Source: DATGMS01 sp040905145 | GTDB taxonomy: Bacteria; Bacteroidota; Bacteroidia; Cytophagales; Cyclobacteriaceae | Direction: 5' to 3' | Length of the DNA stretch: 13,797 nucleotides | Assembly (NCBI GenBank): GCA_040905145.1 | Contig: JBBDSC010000006.1 | Coordinates: 1 to 13,797, forward strand | In this document: positions 1 through 7,132 of the stretch, in pieces | Layout: each line of letters opens with the position of its first letter | Position numbering within the stretch: position 1 is the stretch's first letter | Translations under genes and position numbers: made by a program | The notes under the pieces: model-generated | What the model was told of the DNA's origin: nothing | Database searches by the model: none | What the model saw: only the letters and a program-made list of their open reading frames with translations

Positions 1-355
1 AGCCTTTCCAGTATTTGTTCCGGATGGCCCAGCCGTTTTCATGTTTATTTCCCAATCCAAAATATCTTTTTTCCCCGATGCTGTAATATATCTCCCGACA
101 GAATTCTTTCGCTGTCTCCAATGAAATACACCTGGAATGCAGATAGTCGGTAATGGCTTGGTTGTTTCCAAGGGATTTGATTTTAATGATGGATATTCCG
201 GGTGTTTCTTTTTGGGATGGAAGGGGTGGGGGAATGTTTTGCTGATGAAGAGAAAAAGAATGACCGCTGATTTTGGAGATTTCTTTAATCGCTTCGGAAA
301 TTCCAAAGGAGGGGTTCATTTTCAGTACCAGGTCTACACCGTATCCCCATAAAGG
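1..355 (-). pseudogene. toprim-domain (mobile-element primase-like) protein, fragment lacking its N-terminus
   Basis: Reading the minus strand, an open frame enters at about 415 and runs off position 1. From about 350 downwards it reads GYGVDLVLKMN, then ITDYLHSRCISLETAKEFCREIYYS, broken here as ITDYLHSRCIS and LETAKEFCREIYYS, then EKRYFGLGNKHENGWAIRN. This matches the pattern of toprim proteins on Bacteroidetes conjugative and integrative elements: a zinc-finger end (GG..DLV), then YL.SRGI..E.A..YC.EV.Y, then YF.LG..N..GG.E.RN. The N-terminal CHC2 zinc finger expected upstream is absent. The frame instead reads unrelated residues from about 350 to 415 and then hits a stop, and the C-terminal half lies outside the window. 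I infer a 5'-truncated remnant at the edge of a mobile element. The family call is from pattern memory; truncation of the start is what I am most sure of. Confidence 0.6.
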
Positions 356-459
356 AGGGCATACGGCTGGATACCCTGTCAGAAGTATTCGGCAATCTTT
401 CACCGGAGGATAAAATTATTTTAAAACCATCGGAAGAAATACAAGAGGGGCAAATATAA
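343..459 (+). pseudogene. C-terminal fragment of an RND-efflux periplasmic adaptor (membrane fusion protein)
   Basis: The plus-strand frame ending in TAA at 457-459 reads PIKEGIRLDTLSEVFGNL and then SPEDKIILKPSEEIQEGQI. The tail of RND efflux adaptor subunits has this shape: a beta-strand with a ...V..GL..GD.VI..PS..I.DGQ.. pattern ending a few residues before the stop. Nothing upstream in this frame resembles the barrel-sandwich or hairpin parts of such a protein; instead the sequence changes into the toprim fragment of the opposite strand at about 343-355. It is therefore only the last 35-40 codons, left after a recombination or insertion event. Alternative: a chance open frame, but the match is continuous to the stop. 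Confidence 0.45.
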
Positions 460-554
460 AAATGGAATTATGGGACCTGCCTTGACAGCGGATTTCTCCA
501 AAGACAATGAAAATGCAGGTTCCGTGAGGCCATTAAAAAACCAACTATTTACAA

Positions 555-1115
555 ATGAAAACACGAATCGGAAAAATGGTTCTTCTCCCGGTATTGCTCA
601 TTACGGGACTGGCCTACGCTTCAATAAAGGGTATTAACATTGATGTCAATACGAACAGTAATCAACACATTAATGGTGTTTCGTCAGTAATACCTGCTAC
701 TCAAACACCTGAGGTTAAGTTCAAAGATGAAAACGGCAAAACCGTATCGCTGAACTCGCTAAAGGGAAAGGTGGTATTTATCAATTTTTGGGCGACATGG
801 TGTCCGCCCTGCATTGCCGAAATGCCATCCATTAATAAGCTTTATTCAGAATTTCGGGACAATGACAAAGTTATGTTTCTGATGGTGGATGTGGATAACA
901 ACCGGGCCAAGTCTGAGAAGTTTATGAAGAAAAGAAAATTTAATCTACCTGTTTACACGCCGGCCGGTCCGGTTCCCCCTTCCTATCTGGGCGGCTCAAT
1001 ACCGACTACCTTGGTTCTCAACAAGGATGGCAAAGTTGTTTTTAAACATGAAGGTATGAGTGACTTTTCCAACGGAGAGTTTAAAAGCTTCCTGACCAAA
1101 CTAACCGCTGAATAA
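555..1115 (+). CDS. TlpA-like membrane-anchored thioredoxin (redoxin) with CPPC active site
   Basis: A 186-residue envelope thiol-disulfide oxidoreductase. Residues 8-24 form one hydrophobic segment (signal peptide or anchor), then a short Asn/Ser-rich linker, then a thioredoxin fold from about residue 50. The active site is W-CPPC (Cys83, Cys86) inside FINFWATWCPPC, and the cis-proline loop reads SIPTT. CPPC is typical of TlpA/ResA/CcmG-type reductases that act outside the inner membrane. The ATG at 555 is the first in frame and gives the signal segment directly. The stop overlaps the next start (TAATG at 1113-1117), so translation is probably coupled to the DsbD-like gene that would re-reduce this protein. 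It is a clear paralogue of the last gene of the run (4443-5066). Substrate unknown; cytochrome c maturation or general thiol reduction are possible. Confidence 0.88.
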   Translation: MKTRIGKMVLLPVLLITGLAYASIKGINIDVNTNSNQHINGVSSVIPATQTPEVKFKDENGKTVSLNSLKGKVVFINFWATWCPPCIAEMPSINKLYSEFRDNDKVMFLMVDVDNNRAKSEKFMKKRKFNLPVYTPAGPVPPSYLGGSIPTTLVLNKDGKVVFKHEGMSDFSNGEFKSFLTKLTAE

Positions 1116-3241
1116 TGATAAAGAGAATATTATCAGCGCTCCTATTGGTTATAATAGGTTCTGTCTATGCCAATGCACAAATCTATGATCCTGTCAAATG
1201 GGAGACTACAGTTGAAAATATCAGTGAAAATGAGGCGACTGTAGTTATAACAGCAACTATAGAGCCGGGTTGGCACCTTTATTCCCAGTTTATCGAAGAG
1301 GGTGGCCCTATTCCTACAAGTTTCAAATTTGACGAAGGAAGGGGTTACTTGTTGGACGGCTCCGTTGGTGAGCATCCAGAGGCTGTTTCGGCATTTGATC
1401 CTAACTTCAATATGCAGATAGCCTGGCATAAATCAAAGGTCCGGTTCACGCAAAAAATAAAGCTCACCGAGCCAGAGGTAAAAATAGCCGGAACCTTGGA
1501 GTTTATGGTCTGTAATGACACAAGCTGTCTCCCCCCGGAAGAAGTTTCGTTTGAAGCTTCAATTGATGCTGCCGGTGTTATCACGGGCAGTTCATCAGAA
1601 AAAGATGTAAAAAGCCCGAATAACGGATCTGTTAGTCCAGCTATTGGGTCACTGGCACGCTCGGACACATCAGAACAAGGCATGGGGCAGGCTGTGAATA
1701 AGCAGGATTCAATTGATCAGCATGTAAACCAAACAAGTAGTAGGAATGAGGTTGCCGATAGCGACGCTCCAGGTGGCCCGTCACAAAGCCGTACGCTGTG
1801 GGGTATCTTTATAGCAGGATTGATTGGGGGGATTGCTGCTTTCCTTATGCCATGCATCTATCCCATGGTTCCCTTGACGGTATCCTATTTTACAAAACAA
1901 AGCGGTAGCCGGTCTAAAGGAGTCTGGAATGCTGTCATTTATGGTATCTCTATCATAGTAATCTATGTGGCATTGGGGATGGTCATCACGTTGATGTTTG
2001 GCGCTTCCGCACTAAATGAGGCAGCAAGTAGTGCACTGTTTAACCTGCTTTTCTTTGCTGTCATCATCGTCTTTGCGGTTTCTTTTTTAGGTGCCTTTGA
2101 AATAACCTTGCCGTCGCGCTTCGTAAACAAGGTAGATTCTAAATCAAACCGCGGAGGCTTGATCGGCATATTCTTTATGGCCTTTACTTTGGCTTTGGTA
2201 TCGTTTTCTTGTACCGGGCCTATCATTGGCTATCTACTGGTGGAGGCGGTATCAGAGGGTTCCCTTTTAGGACCGGCTATCGGCATGCTGGGATTTTCGG
2301 TGGCACTTGCTATTCCGTTTATCCTCTTTGCGCTGTTTCCGTCTTTTCTGAAAGAAATGCCTAAGTCAGGCGGTTGGCTTAATACGGTAAAAGTATCCCT
2401 TGGCTTCTTAGAGCTGGCGTTAGCTTTTAAGTTTTTATCGAACGTTGACCTCGCATATCATTGGGGGATACTGGACAGAGAAGTGTTTCTGGCAATATGG
2501 ATTTCTATCTTCGCATTGTTCGGACTCTATTTGTTGGGTAAGTTAAGACTATCGGAGGCAGACACCAGTAGTATTACATCTCTGCCCCGGCTGTTTTTTG
2601 CCCTATTGATTTTTTCGTTTACCGTATATATGATACCCGGTATGTGGGGCGCTCCATTAAAAGGGATAAGTGCCTGGCTTCCCCCACAACCTACGCAGGA
2701 TTTTGATTTGAACCGGCTTACATATGGAAGCTTATCTCCGGCCAGCGGGATCAATGCTGAATCTTCCGGGAAAAAATATGCGGATTTATTCCAAGCCCCG
2801 CATGGCCTAAATGCCTTCTACGATTATCAGGAAGGGCTCGACTATGCAAGAAAAGTAGGCAAGCCGGCACTGGTAGATTTTACGGGCTGGAGTTGCGTAA
2901 ACTGCCGTAAAATGGAAGCGTCGGTATGGCCGGACCCTTCTGTGCTAAACCAATTGAAATCTGATTATGTATTGATTTCGCTATACGTAGATGACAAAAC
3001 TGAGCTTGAAGAATCGGAAAAATATGTCTCAGCGTTCAGCGGAAAGAGGATTTCAAGAATAGGGCAGAAGTGGAGCGATATGCAGGCTACTGTTTATGGC
3101 ACCAACTCACAACCTTACTATGTGATCGTGGATCATGATGGCGAAGCATTGGTGCCGCCGAAAGCCTTTGATTTAGATATAGAAAACTATGCCGGCTTCT
3201 TAAGAAGCGGGATAGAAGCATTTAAAAAGAATAACAAATAG
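1115..3241 (+). CDS. dsbD: DsbD-type thiol:disulfide interchange protein, full three-domain form
   Basis: 708 residues with the classical DsbD plan. A signal peptide (1-21) leads to an N-terminal DsbD-alpha domain (about 25-150) with Cys133 and Cys138 (CNDTSC). A Ser/Asn-rich linker (about 152-225) follows, then about eight membrane segments (about 228-520) with Cys247 in MPCIYP and Cys366 in SCTGP, and a C-terminal thioredoxin domain (about 560-708) with Cys594 and Cys597 in GWSCVNCRKM. All six redox cysteines that pass electrons from cytoplasmic thioredoxin to periplasmic clients are therefore present. The CVNC motif, rather than CVAC, is usual in Bacteroidetes members. The start overlaps the upstream stop by one base, giving an operon with the TlpA proteins on both sides, its likely electron acceptors. 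Nothing looks broken. Confidence 0.92.
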   Translation: MIKRILSALLLVIIGSVYANAQIYDPVKWETTVENISENEATVVITATIEPGWHLYSQFIEEGGPIPTSFKFDEGRGYLLDGSVGEHPEAVSAFDPNFNMQIAWHKSKVRFTQKIKLTEPEVKIAGTLEFMVCNDTSCLPPEEVSFEASIDAAGVITGSSSEKDVKSPNNGSVSPAIGSLARSDTSEQGMGQAVNKQDSIDQHVNQTSSRNEVADSDAPGGPSQSRTLWGIFIAGLIGGIAAFLMPCIYPMVPLTVSYFTKQSGSRSKGVWNAVIYGISIIVIYVALGMVITLMFGASALNEAASSALFNLLFFAVIIVFAVSFLGAFEITLPSRFVNKVDSKSNRGGLIGIFFMAFTLALVSFSCTGPIIGYLLVEAVSEGSLLGPAIGMLGFSVALAIPFILFALFPSFLKEMPKSGGWLNTVKVSLGFLELALAFKFLSNVDLAYHWGILDREVFLAIWISIFALFGLYLLGKLRLSEADTSSITSLPRLFFALLIFSFTVYMIPGMWGAPLKGISAWLPPQPTQDFDLNRLTYGSLSPASGINAESSGKKYADLFQAPHGLNAFYDYQEGLDYARKVGKPALVDFTGWSCVNCRKMEASVWPDPSVLNQLKSDYVLISLYVDDKTELEESEKYVSAFSGKRISRIGQKWSDMQATVYGTNSQPYYVIVDHDGEALVPPKAFDLDIENYAGFLRSGIEAFKKNNK

Positions 3242-3266
3242 TTAACAACCAATAAATACCCATACC

Positions 3267-4373
3267 ATGAAAACAAGCCTAATATTAACAAAGATCTTCA
3301 CCCTGATCTTCCTTATGTCATGTAATGCCGCAGAGGATGATAAATTTATTCTAACCGGACGCATCGAAAATGCCGGCGAAATTAAAAGCATACAGGTATA
3401 CGAGGGAGAAGCGGCTAACCATTCCATAGAATTGGATCGTAACGGGGAGTTTAATTTTGAAGGAAGCGCACCTGGTGCAACCCTATACACTTTATTGGTG
3501 GGGCAGCGGCCTTTTATGCTGATATTGAAAAACGGGGAAGAAGTAGAATTCATCGCTGACTTGAAAGACCCCGGGAATTATACGGTGACAGGCTCAAAAA
3601 CCTCGGTCAAAATGAAGGAGCTTGACACCATAACTGAAACGTTTCGGGAACAACAAAATAATCTACAAATGGAATTTGAACAGCGAATGAACGCCGGTGA
3701 AGAGACGTCCGCGATCCAACATGATCTAACGGCAAAAAACGATAGCTATATCAGCGAGCTATCAAAACAGGTTTTGCCGTTTTCTTTTGAAAACCAACAA
3801 AACCTGGCTGGTTTTTATGGTATACTGACTTTGTATTCCGTCGATCCAACGGGACATGAACAAGAAATGATCAAGTACATGGAAAACATACAGGGTAAGT
3901 TTCCAGAGAACGAGGAAGTACAACGGTATGCCGCACAAATGGAAGAGATAAAGCCATTAAGTATCGGTCAGCAGGCGCCCGATTTTAGCTCCTTAACGCC
4001 GGAAGGAGAAGAGGTCAGTCTTTCCGACTTCAGGGGCCAATACGTTCTTTTGGATTTCTGGGCGGCTTGGTGCGCTCCCTGCCGTGAGGAGAATCCCAAC
4101 ATCGTCGCCCAGTATCATAAATTTAAAGACAAAGGCTTTACGGTGTTAGGCTTATCCTTGGACAGGGACCGTGATGCCTGGCTCAAGGCAATTGAAGATG
4201 ACAAACTGGAATGGACGCAATTGTCGGATCTGAAAATGTGGGACAGTGGGGCTGGTCGCCTATACAACATCACTGCTATTCCCGCATCGTTTATGATTGA
4301 CCCGGACGGCAAAATCATCGGAAAGAACCTACGCGGCCCGGCGCTGGAGCAGTTTTTAGAAAACAATCTATAA
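3267..4373 (+). CDS. TlpA-family disulfide reductase lipoprotein with N-terminal DUF4369
   Basis: 368 residues. The start has a lipoprotein signal, with lipobox LMSC and Cys19 as the probable lipidated residue. Residues about 25-120 (starting FILTGRI and containing LDRNGEF) fit the beta-rich DUF4369 domain. A helical middle (about 110-230) leads to an AhpC/TSA-TlpA thioredoxin fold from about 233, with active site WCAPC (Cys269, Cys272) and cis-Pro loop AIPASF. This architecture is very common and largely confined to Bacteroidetes, where these proteins sit in the envelope and are thought to reduce thiols. It starts 25 bases after dsbD on the same strand, so it is likely co-transcribed and reduced by DsbD. 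Its active site (CAPC) differs from the CPPC of its two neighbours, suggesting a different redox potential or client; the client cannot be told from sequence. Confidence 0.9.
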   Translation: MKTSLILTKIFTLIFLMSCNAAEDDKFILTGRIENAGEIKSIQVYEGEAANHSIELDRNGEFNFEGSAPGATLYTLLVGQRPFMLILKNGEEVEFIADLKDPGNYTVTGSKTSVKMKELDTITETFREQQNNLQMEFEQRMNAGEETSAIQHDLTAKNDSYISELSKQVLPFSFENQQNLAGFYGILTLYSVDPTGHEQEMIKYMENIQGKFPENEEVQRYAAQMEEIKPLSIGQQAPDFSSLTPEGEEVSLSDFRGQYVLLDFWAAWCAPCREENPNIVAQYHKFKDKGFTVLGLSLDRDRDAWLKAIEDDKLEWTQLSDLKMWDSGAGRLYNITAIPASFMIDPDGKIIGKNLRGPALEQFLENNL

Positions 4374-4442
4374 CTGAATTAAATGAATGTAAATGTTAAG
4401 GAATGTCGCAGGCTAAGGACATGTACAAAACGAAAAAGGATT

Positions 4443-5066
4443 ATGAATAATAAAGAAGTCTTAAAGGATAACCCGCCGGAAAACAAGTTCTGGGCTTTCC
4501 TAAGGAGTTACGGTTTTTCCACATTAATGGGAATTGCCGTTGTGATCATGTTTGTCAGTCCGGATGCGAAATCGTTTGTACTTCGCCAATTGATGCACAC
4601 CGGGCTTTTTAATGCCAGTATAGAAAAAGAACATTCCGATACCTCCAACCTCGCTGCTGTTGATTTCGCTTTTGAAGACGGCAGCGGGAATGTTTGGAAT
4701 ACATCATCATTAAGGGACAAAGTGGTGTTTATAAACTTTTGGGCTTCCTGGTGCCCACCATGCAGGGCGGAATTCCCATCGATTGAAGCCCTTTATTCTG
4801 ATTACAAAAACAACTCCGATATGTTCTTTTTGATGATCAATGAGGATACTGACATTGCTGCGGCCTATAAGTACCTGGAAAGGGAAAACTACACGGTGCC
4901 GTTTTATAGAGCCAAAGGCAATGTTCCGGATGAAATTTACGCCGGAATATTGCCTACAACTATTGTATTGGATAAAGAAGGAAAAATAAGGCTTCACAAC
5001 ACTGGTTTTGCCAATTACGGATCAGAAAAATTCATGATACAGATTGAGGGATTGCTCCAGGAATGA
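4443..5066 (+). CDS. TlpA-like membrane-anchored thioredoxin, paralogue of the first gene of the run
   Basis: 207 residues from the ATG at 4443, which I prefer to the in-frame ATG at 4383. It is preceded by a purine-rich AAAAAGGA at the right distance, and the extra 20 residues (rich in Lys, Arg and Cys) resemble nothing conserved. Residues 24-40 form a hydrophobic anchor, followed by a linker and a thioredoxin domain from about 72. The active site is WCPPC (Cys104, Cys107) and the cis-Pro loop ILPTT. The core reads FINFWASWCPPCRAEFPSI, nearly the same as in the 555-1115 product (CIAEMPSI), which points to a duplication around dsbD. It is the last gene of the thiol-redox run; no strong hairpin terminator follows. 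It probably takes electrons from DsbD outside the inner membrane; the final substrate is unknown. Confidence 0.87.
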   Translation: MNNKEVLKDNPPENKFWAFLRSYGFSTLMGIAVVIMFVSPDAKSFVLRQLMHTGLFNASIEKEHSDTSNLAAVDFAFEDGSGNVWNTSSLRDKVVFINFWASWCPPCRAEFPSIEALYSDYKNNSDMFFLMINEDTDIAAAYKYLERENYTVPFYRAKGNVPDEIYAGILPTTIVLDKEGKIRLHNTGFANYGSEKFMIQIEGLLQE

Positions 5067-5399
5067 TGGTTTAATAACTAATGCATCTTTCGGTAACAAA
5101 ACCAAACAGCAGTGGAATAATAAATCTTCTCTCGCTTTATTGCTTTCGCATCTATCTACCACAGCTACACCCGAAATCCCGCATTCTCGTCCCGTTATAT
5201 TATACTGATGTCTGAACATAAATAAATTAAAAGCCTGTTTGGAAGTGCAGGAAAAGGGGAATTAGCAAGAAGAATAGACAGTACAGGTTAAAAGATGTTA
5301 TACCTATCGAATATGATGGTTAAATTGTGGAACGGCATCTTTTTTGAGTGTAATCTATTAAAACAGTTAAAGTTATTCTTCACACATTTTAAATTTAAT
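5067..5399. other. intergenic stretch without a recognisable gene
   Basis: 333 bases between the thiol-redox run and the DUF2892 gene. No open frame here has a recognisable family signature, and I see no G+C-rich hairpin followed by a T run. The stretch separates two operon-like blocks, so a promoter for the DUF2892 gene is expected in its second half, but I find no convincing TTTG / TAnnTTTG pair. Confidence 0.5.
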
Positions 5400-5879
5400 A
5401 TGAAAAATACTGAAAAAATGGATAAAAGGGATAATTCGAGAAATGCGACCTCTGATAAGTTCAATGAGAAAATTGATAACAGGATCAAGGAAAATATCCG
5501 ACAGTTGTCACACAATTTAGAATCCAATGAAGTTGGACGCCATATCGAAGAATTGGAAAAGGAGTGGGACATCGACAGGACTTTAATGGCAAATGCCTCA
5601 ACCTTAAGCTTGGCGGGAGTTGTTTTGGGATCAACGGTTAACAGGAACTGGTTCATTTTGCCTGGAGTGGTCGCTTCCTTTTTGCTATGGCATGCAATTC
5701 AAGGCTGGTGTCCTCCATTACCCATTTTTAGAAAATTTGGGTATCGGTCCAGAAAAGAAATTGACATTGAAAAGTTTGCTTTAAAAGCGCTAAGAGGTGA
5801 TTTCCAGACATTAGACAAACAAGAAACTTTGTCCAAAGAATTTCTTGCTGAAAAAGCATTCGATGCTGCAAGGAAATAG
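5400..5879 (+). CDS. DUF2892 inner-membrane protein with a long charged N-terminus
   Basis: 159 residues from the ATG at 5400 (MKNTEKMDK). An in-frame ATG at 5295 would add 35 residues with no conserved character, so I reject it. Residues 1-60 are highly charged and helical. Residues about 60-103 hold two close hydrophobic segments ending in WHAIQGWCPPLPIF, the GWCP.xPLx turn characteristic of DUF2892 (the membrane part of YgaP-type rhodaneses). Cys104 sits in that turn. A charged tail of about 50 residues follows. DUF2892 proteins are often found next to rhodanese, MBL-rhodanese and YeeE/YedE genes, as here, and so are associated with sulfane-sulfur handling, but no activity is established for the domain alone. 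It lies just upstream of the arsR operator on the same strand. Confidence 0.75.
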   Translation: MKNTEKMDKRDNSRNATSDKFNEKIDNRIKENIRQLSHNLESNEVGRHIEELEKEWDIDRTLMANASTLSLAGVVLGSTVNRNWFILPGVVASFLLWHAIQGWCPPLPIFRKFGYRSRKEIDIEKFALKALRGDFQTLDKQETLSKEFLAEKAFDAARK

Positions 5880-5914
5880 AAAGCAATAAAAAATATTTTA
5901 TTAAAGGAACTATT

Positions 5915-5940
5915 AAAATATGATAATATGTTCATATATT
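5915..5940. promoter_or_regulatory. inverted-repeat operator of the ArsR-family regulator
   Basis: A perfect 6-bp inverted repeat ATATGA-N8-TCATAT (5918-5923 and 5932-5937), extended by further matching pairs at 5915-5916 and 5939-5940. It ends 17 bases before the arsR start and overlaps the likely promoter element at 5935-5942. ArsR/SmtB-family operators are AT-rich inverted repeats of this kind (SmtB/CadC type sites share the ATATGAACA-like half). Autorepression by the downstream regulator is inferred from position. Confidence 0.65.
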
Positions 5941-5942
5941 TG
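5935..5942 (+). promoter_or_regulatory. Bacteroidetes -7 promoter element for arsR
   Basis: TATATTTG is an exact match to the Bacteroidetes -7 consensus TAnnTTTG. It lies 15 bases before the ATG, which implies a very short leader. A matching TTTG at -33 is not obvious. The overlap with the inverted repeat would let the repressor block RNA polymerase. Confidence 0.55.
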
Positions 5943-5957
5943 TAAGACGATAAATTT

Positions 5958-6263
5958 ATGGCAGAACTTAAATTAAGGGTGGATAGCAACAAGCTAGAGC
6001 GTGCGGCTTATGTGCTTAAGGCAGTTGCACATCCTGTAAGAATAGGAATTATTGACCTACTTGACCAGCGAAATGATATTTCCGTGACAGAACTGTGTGA
6101 ACTTTTGAATTGCGAGCAATCTTTGGTTTCCCATCATTTGACCAAAATGCGTGATAAAGGTATTCTTGGGGCTAGAAGAGAAGGAAAAAACATCTATTAC
6201 TCCTTAACCGATAAAACAATAACCAATATCATTGAGTGTATCAATGATTGTGATCAGTTTTAA
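5958..6263 (+). CDS. ArsR/SmtB-family transcriptional repressor, candidate reactive-sulfur sensor
   Basis: 101 residues, the usual size for the family. A winged-helix fold is visible: AVAHPVRIGIIDLL (residues 22-35) is the conserved helix 2 motif, the recognition helix region reads CEQSLVSHHLTKMRDKG (52-68), and the wing reads RREGKNIYYSLT (73-84). It has four cysteines: Cys47 and Cys52 before the recognition helix, and Cys94 and Cys98 in the last helix. This placement, one Cys near alpha3 and one in alpha5, recalls the persulfide-sensing BigR/SqrR/YgaV group, though the exact spacing differs, and metal sensing through these cysteines cannot be excluded. The genes downstream are all sulfur genes, which favours sulfur sensing. 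A clear inverted repeat overlaps its promoter, so it is probably autorepressing. Confidence 0.85.
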   Translation: MAELKLRVDSNKLERAAYVLKAVAHPVRIGIIDLLDQRNDISVTELCELLNCEQSLVSHHLTKMRDKGILGARREGKNIYYSLTDKTITNIIECINDCDQF

Positions 6264-6293
6264 AAAAATTTTTCCAATTAAATGAATAGGTTA

Positions 6294-6309
6294 ACATATA
6301 AACATATGT
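6294..6309. promoter_or_regulatory. second inverted repeat, upstream of the exporter gene
   Basis: ACATAT-N4-ATATGT forms a perfect 6-bp inverted repeat centred 29-30 bases before the exporter start. Its half-site (AACATAT or its complement ATATGTT) also occurs in the arsR operator at 5926-5932. This suggests a second binding site for the same repressor inside the operon, although the spacer differs (N4 rather than N8) and no clear -7 element accompanies it. AT-rich repeats like this can arise by chance. Confidence 0.4.
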
Positions 6310-6330
6310 GTTGATATAGATAAAATATTT

Positions 6331-7125
6331 ATGGATAACATCCTCTTTTACACACCAGCTTTAATTTTGGGGATTCTACTCGGGCTCATGGGTGGGGGAG
6401 GATCAATTCTTACGGTTCCTGTATTTGTATATTTAATTGGCTTTAATCCTATGGTGGCGACCGGTTATTCACTATTTGTGGTAGGCTCAACCTCTCTTGT
6501 CGGAGCATTGACCTATGCCAGAAAAAAACTTTTAAATGTCCCTGTTGCCGTTTCCTTTTTTATACCATCTTTTATAGCGGTATTCTTGGTAAGAAAATAT
6601 CTGCTGCCCTCTGTTCCGGAAGAGTTGTTTCAGATTGGTGGTTTTCAGGTAACCAAAAATCTTTTCATAATGCTGTTTTTTGCTTTTGCTATGTTCGCAG
6701 CAGCAATTTCTATGTTAAAAAAAGCCAACGACATAGAGGACGAAGATGAGGAGCAAAAAGTAAACTATTTCCTGTTCTTTGTCCAAGCTGTTTTGGTAGG
6801 GCTGATAACCGGAATTGCCGGTGCCGGGGGTGGCTTTTTAATTGTGCCGGCACTGGTCCTGCTTGCCCATCTTAAAATAAGACTTGCAGTCGGTACTTCT
6901 CTATTGATTATTGCCATTAATTCCTTGATTGGGTTTATGGGGGATATGTCTAATCTTAAAAACATAGATTGGATGTTTTTGTCCATATTTTCAGCGATTT
7001 CCATTGCAGGAATTTTTTTAGGCAGTTATCTATCCGGGTTGATTTCATCACAAAAGCTCAAAAAGGGTTTTGGCTGGTTGATATTGGTTATGAGTGTGGT
7101 TATAGTATTTATAGAACTTAAATAA
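6331..7125 (+). CDS. TauE/SafE-family sulfite/organosulfur anion exporter
   Basis: 264 residues and almost entirely membrane-embedded, about eight segments in two homologous halves. Each half opens with the family's glycine-rich signature: LLGLMGGGGSILTVPVFVYL near the N-terminus and LITGIAGAGGGFLIVPALVLL at about 157-177. An acidic cytoplasmic loop (IEDEDEEQK) separates the halves. The family moves sulfite, sulfoacetate and related anions outward across the inner membrane. Directly after it, with a 7-base gap, comes an MBL-rhodanese protein whose expected product is sulfite, so sulfite export is the most economical reading. The 67-base gap to arsR contains the second inverted repeat. The start at 6331 gives the signature at the usual distance from the N-terminus. 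Confidence 0.9.
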   Translation: MDNILFYTPALILGILLGLMGGGGSILTVPVFVYLIGFNPMVATGYSLFVVGSTSLVGALTYARKKLLNVPVAVSFFIPSFIAVFLVRKYLLPSVPEELFQIGGFQVTKNLFIMLFFAFAMFAAAISMLKKANDIEDEDEEQKVNYFLFFVQAVLVGLITGIAGAGGGFLIVPALVLLAHLKIRLAVGTSLLIIAINSLIGFMGDMSNLKNIDWMFLSIFSAISIAGIFLGSYLSGLISSQKLKKGFGWLILVMSVVIVFIELK

Positions 7126-7132
7126 CAATAAA

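Noticed and set aside
137..352. 71-codon plus-strand open frame
   Set aside because: It lies opposite the toprim-like frame and has a Gly/Trp/Phe-heavy composition without any family pattern; it is a shadow of the minus-strand fragment.
4383..4442. Upstream ATG extension of the fourth thiol-redox gene
   Set aside because: The added residues are rich in Lys, Arg and Cys and unlike a signal sequence, whereas the ATG at 4443 has a purine-rich site in front and starts a normal anchor protein.
5295..5399. Longer start of the DUF2892 protein
   Set aside because: The 35 extra residues have no conserved character; the ATG at 5400 fits the family better.
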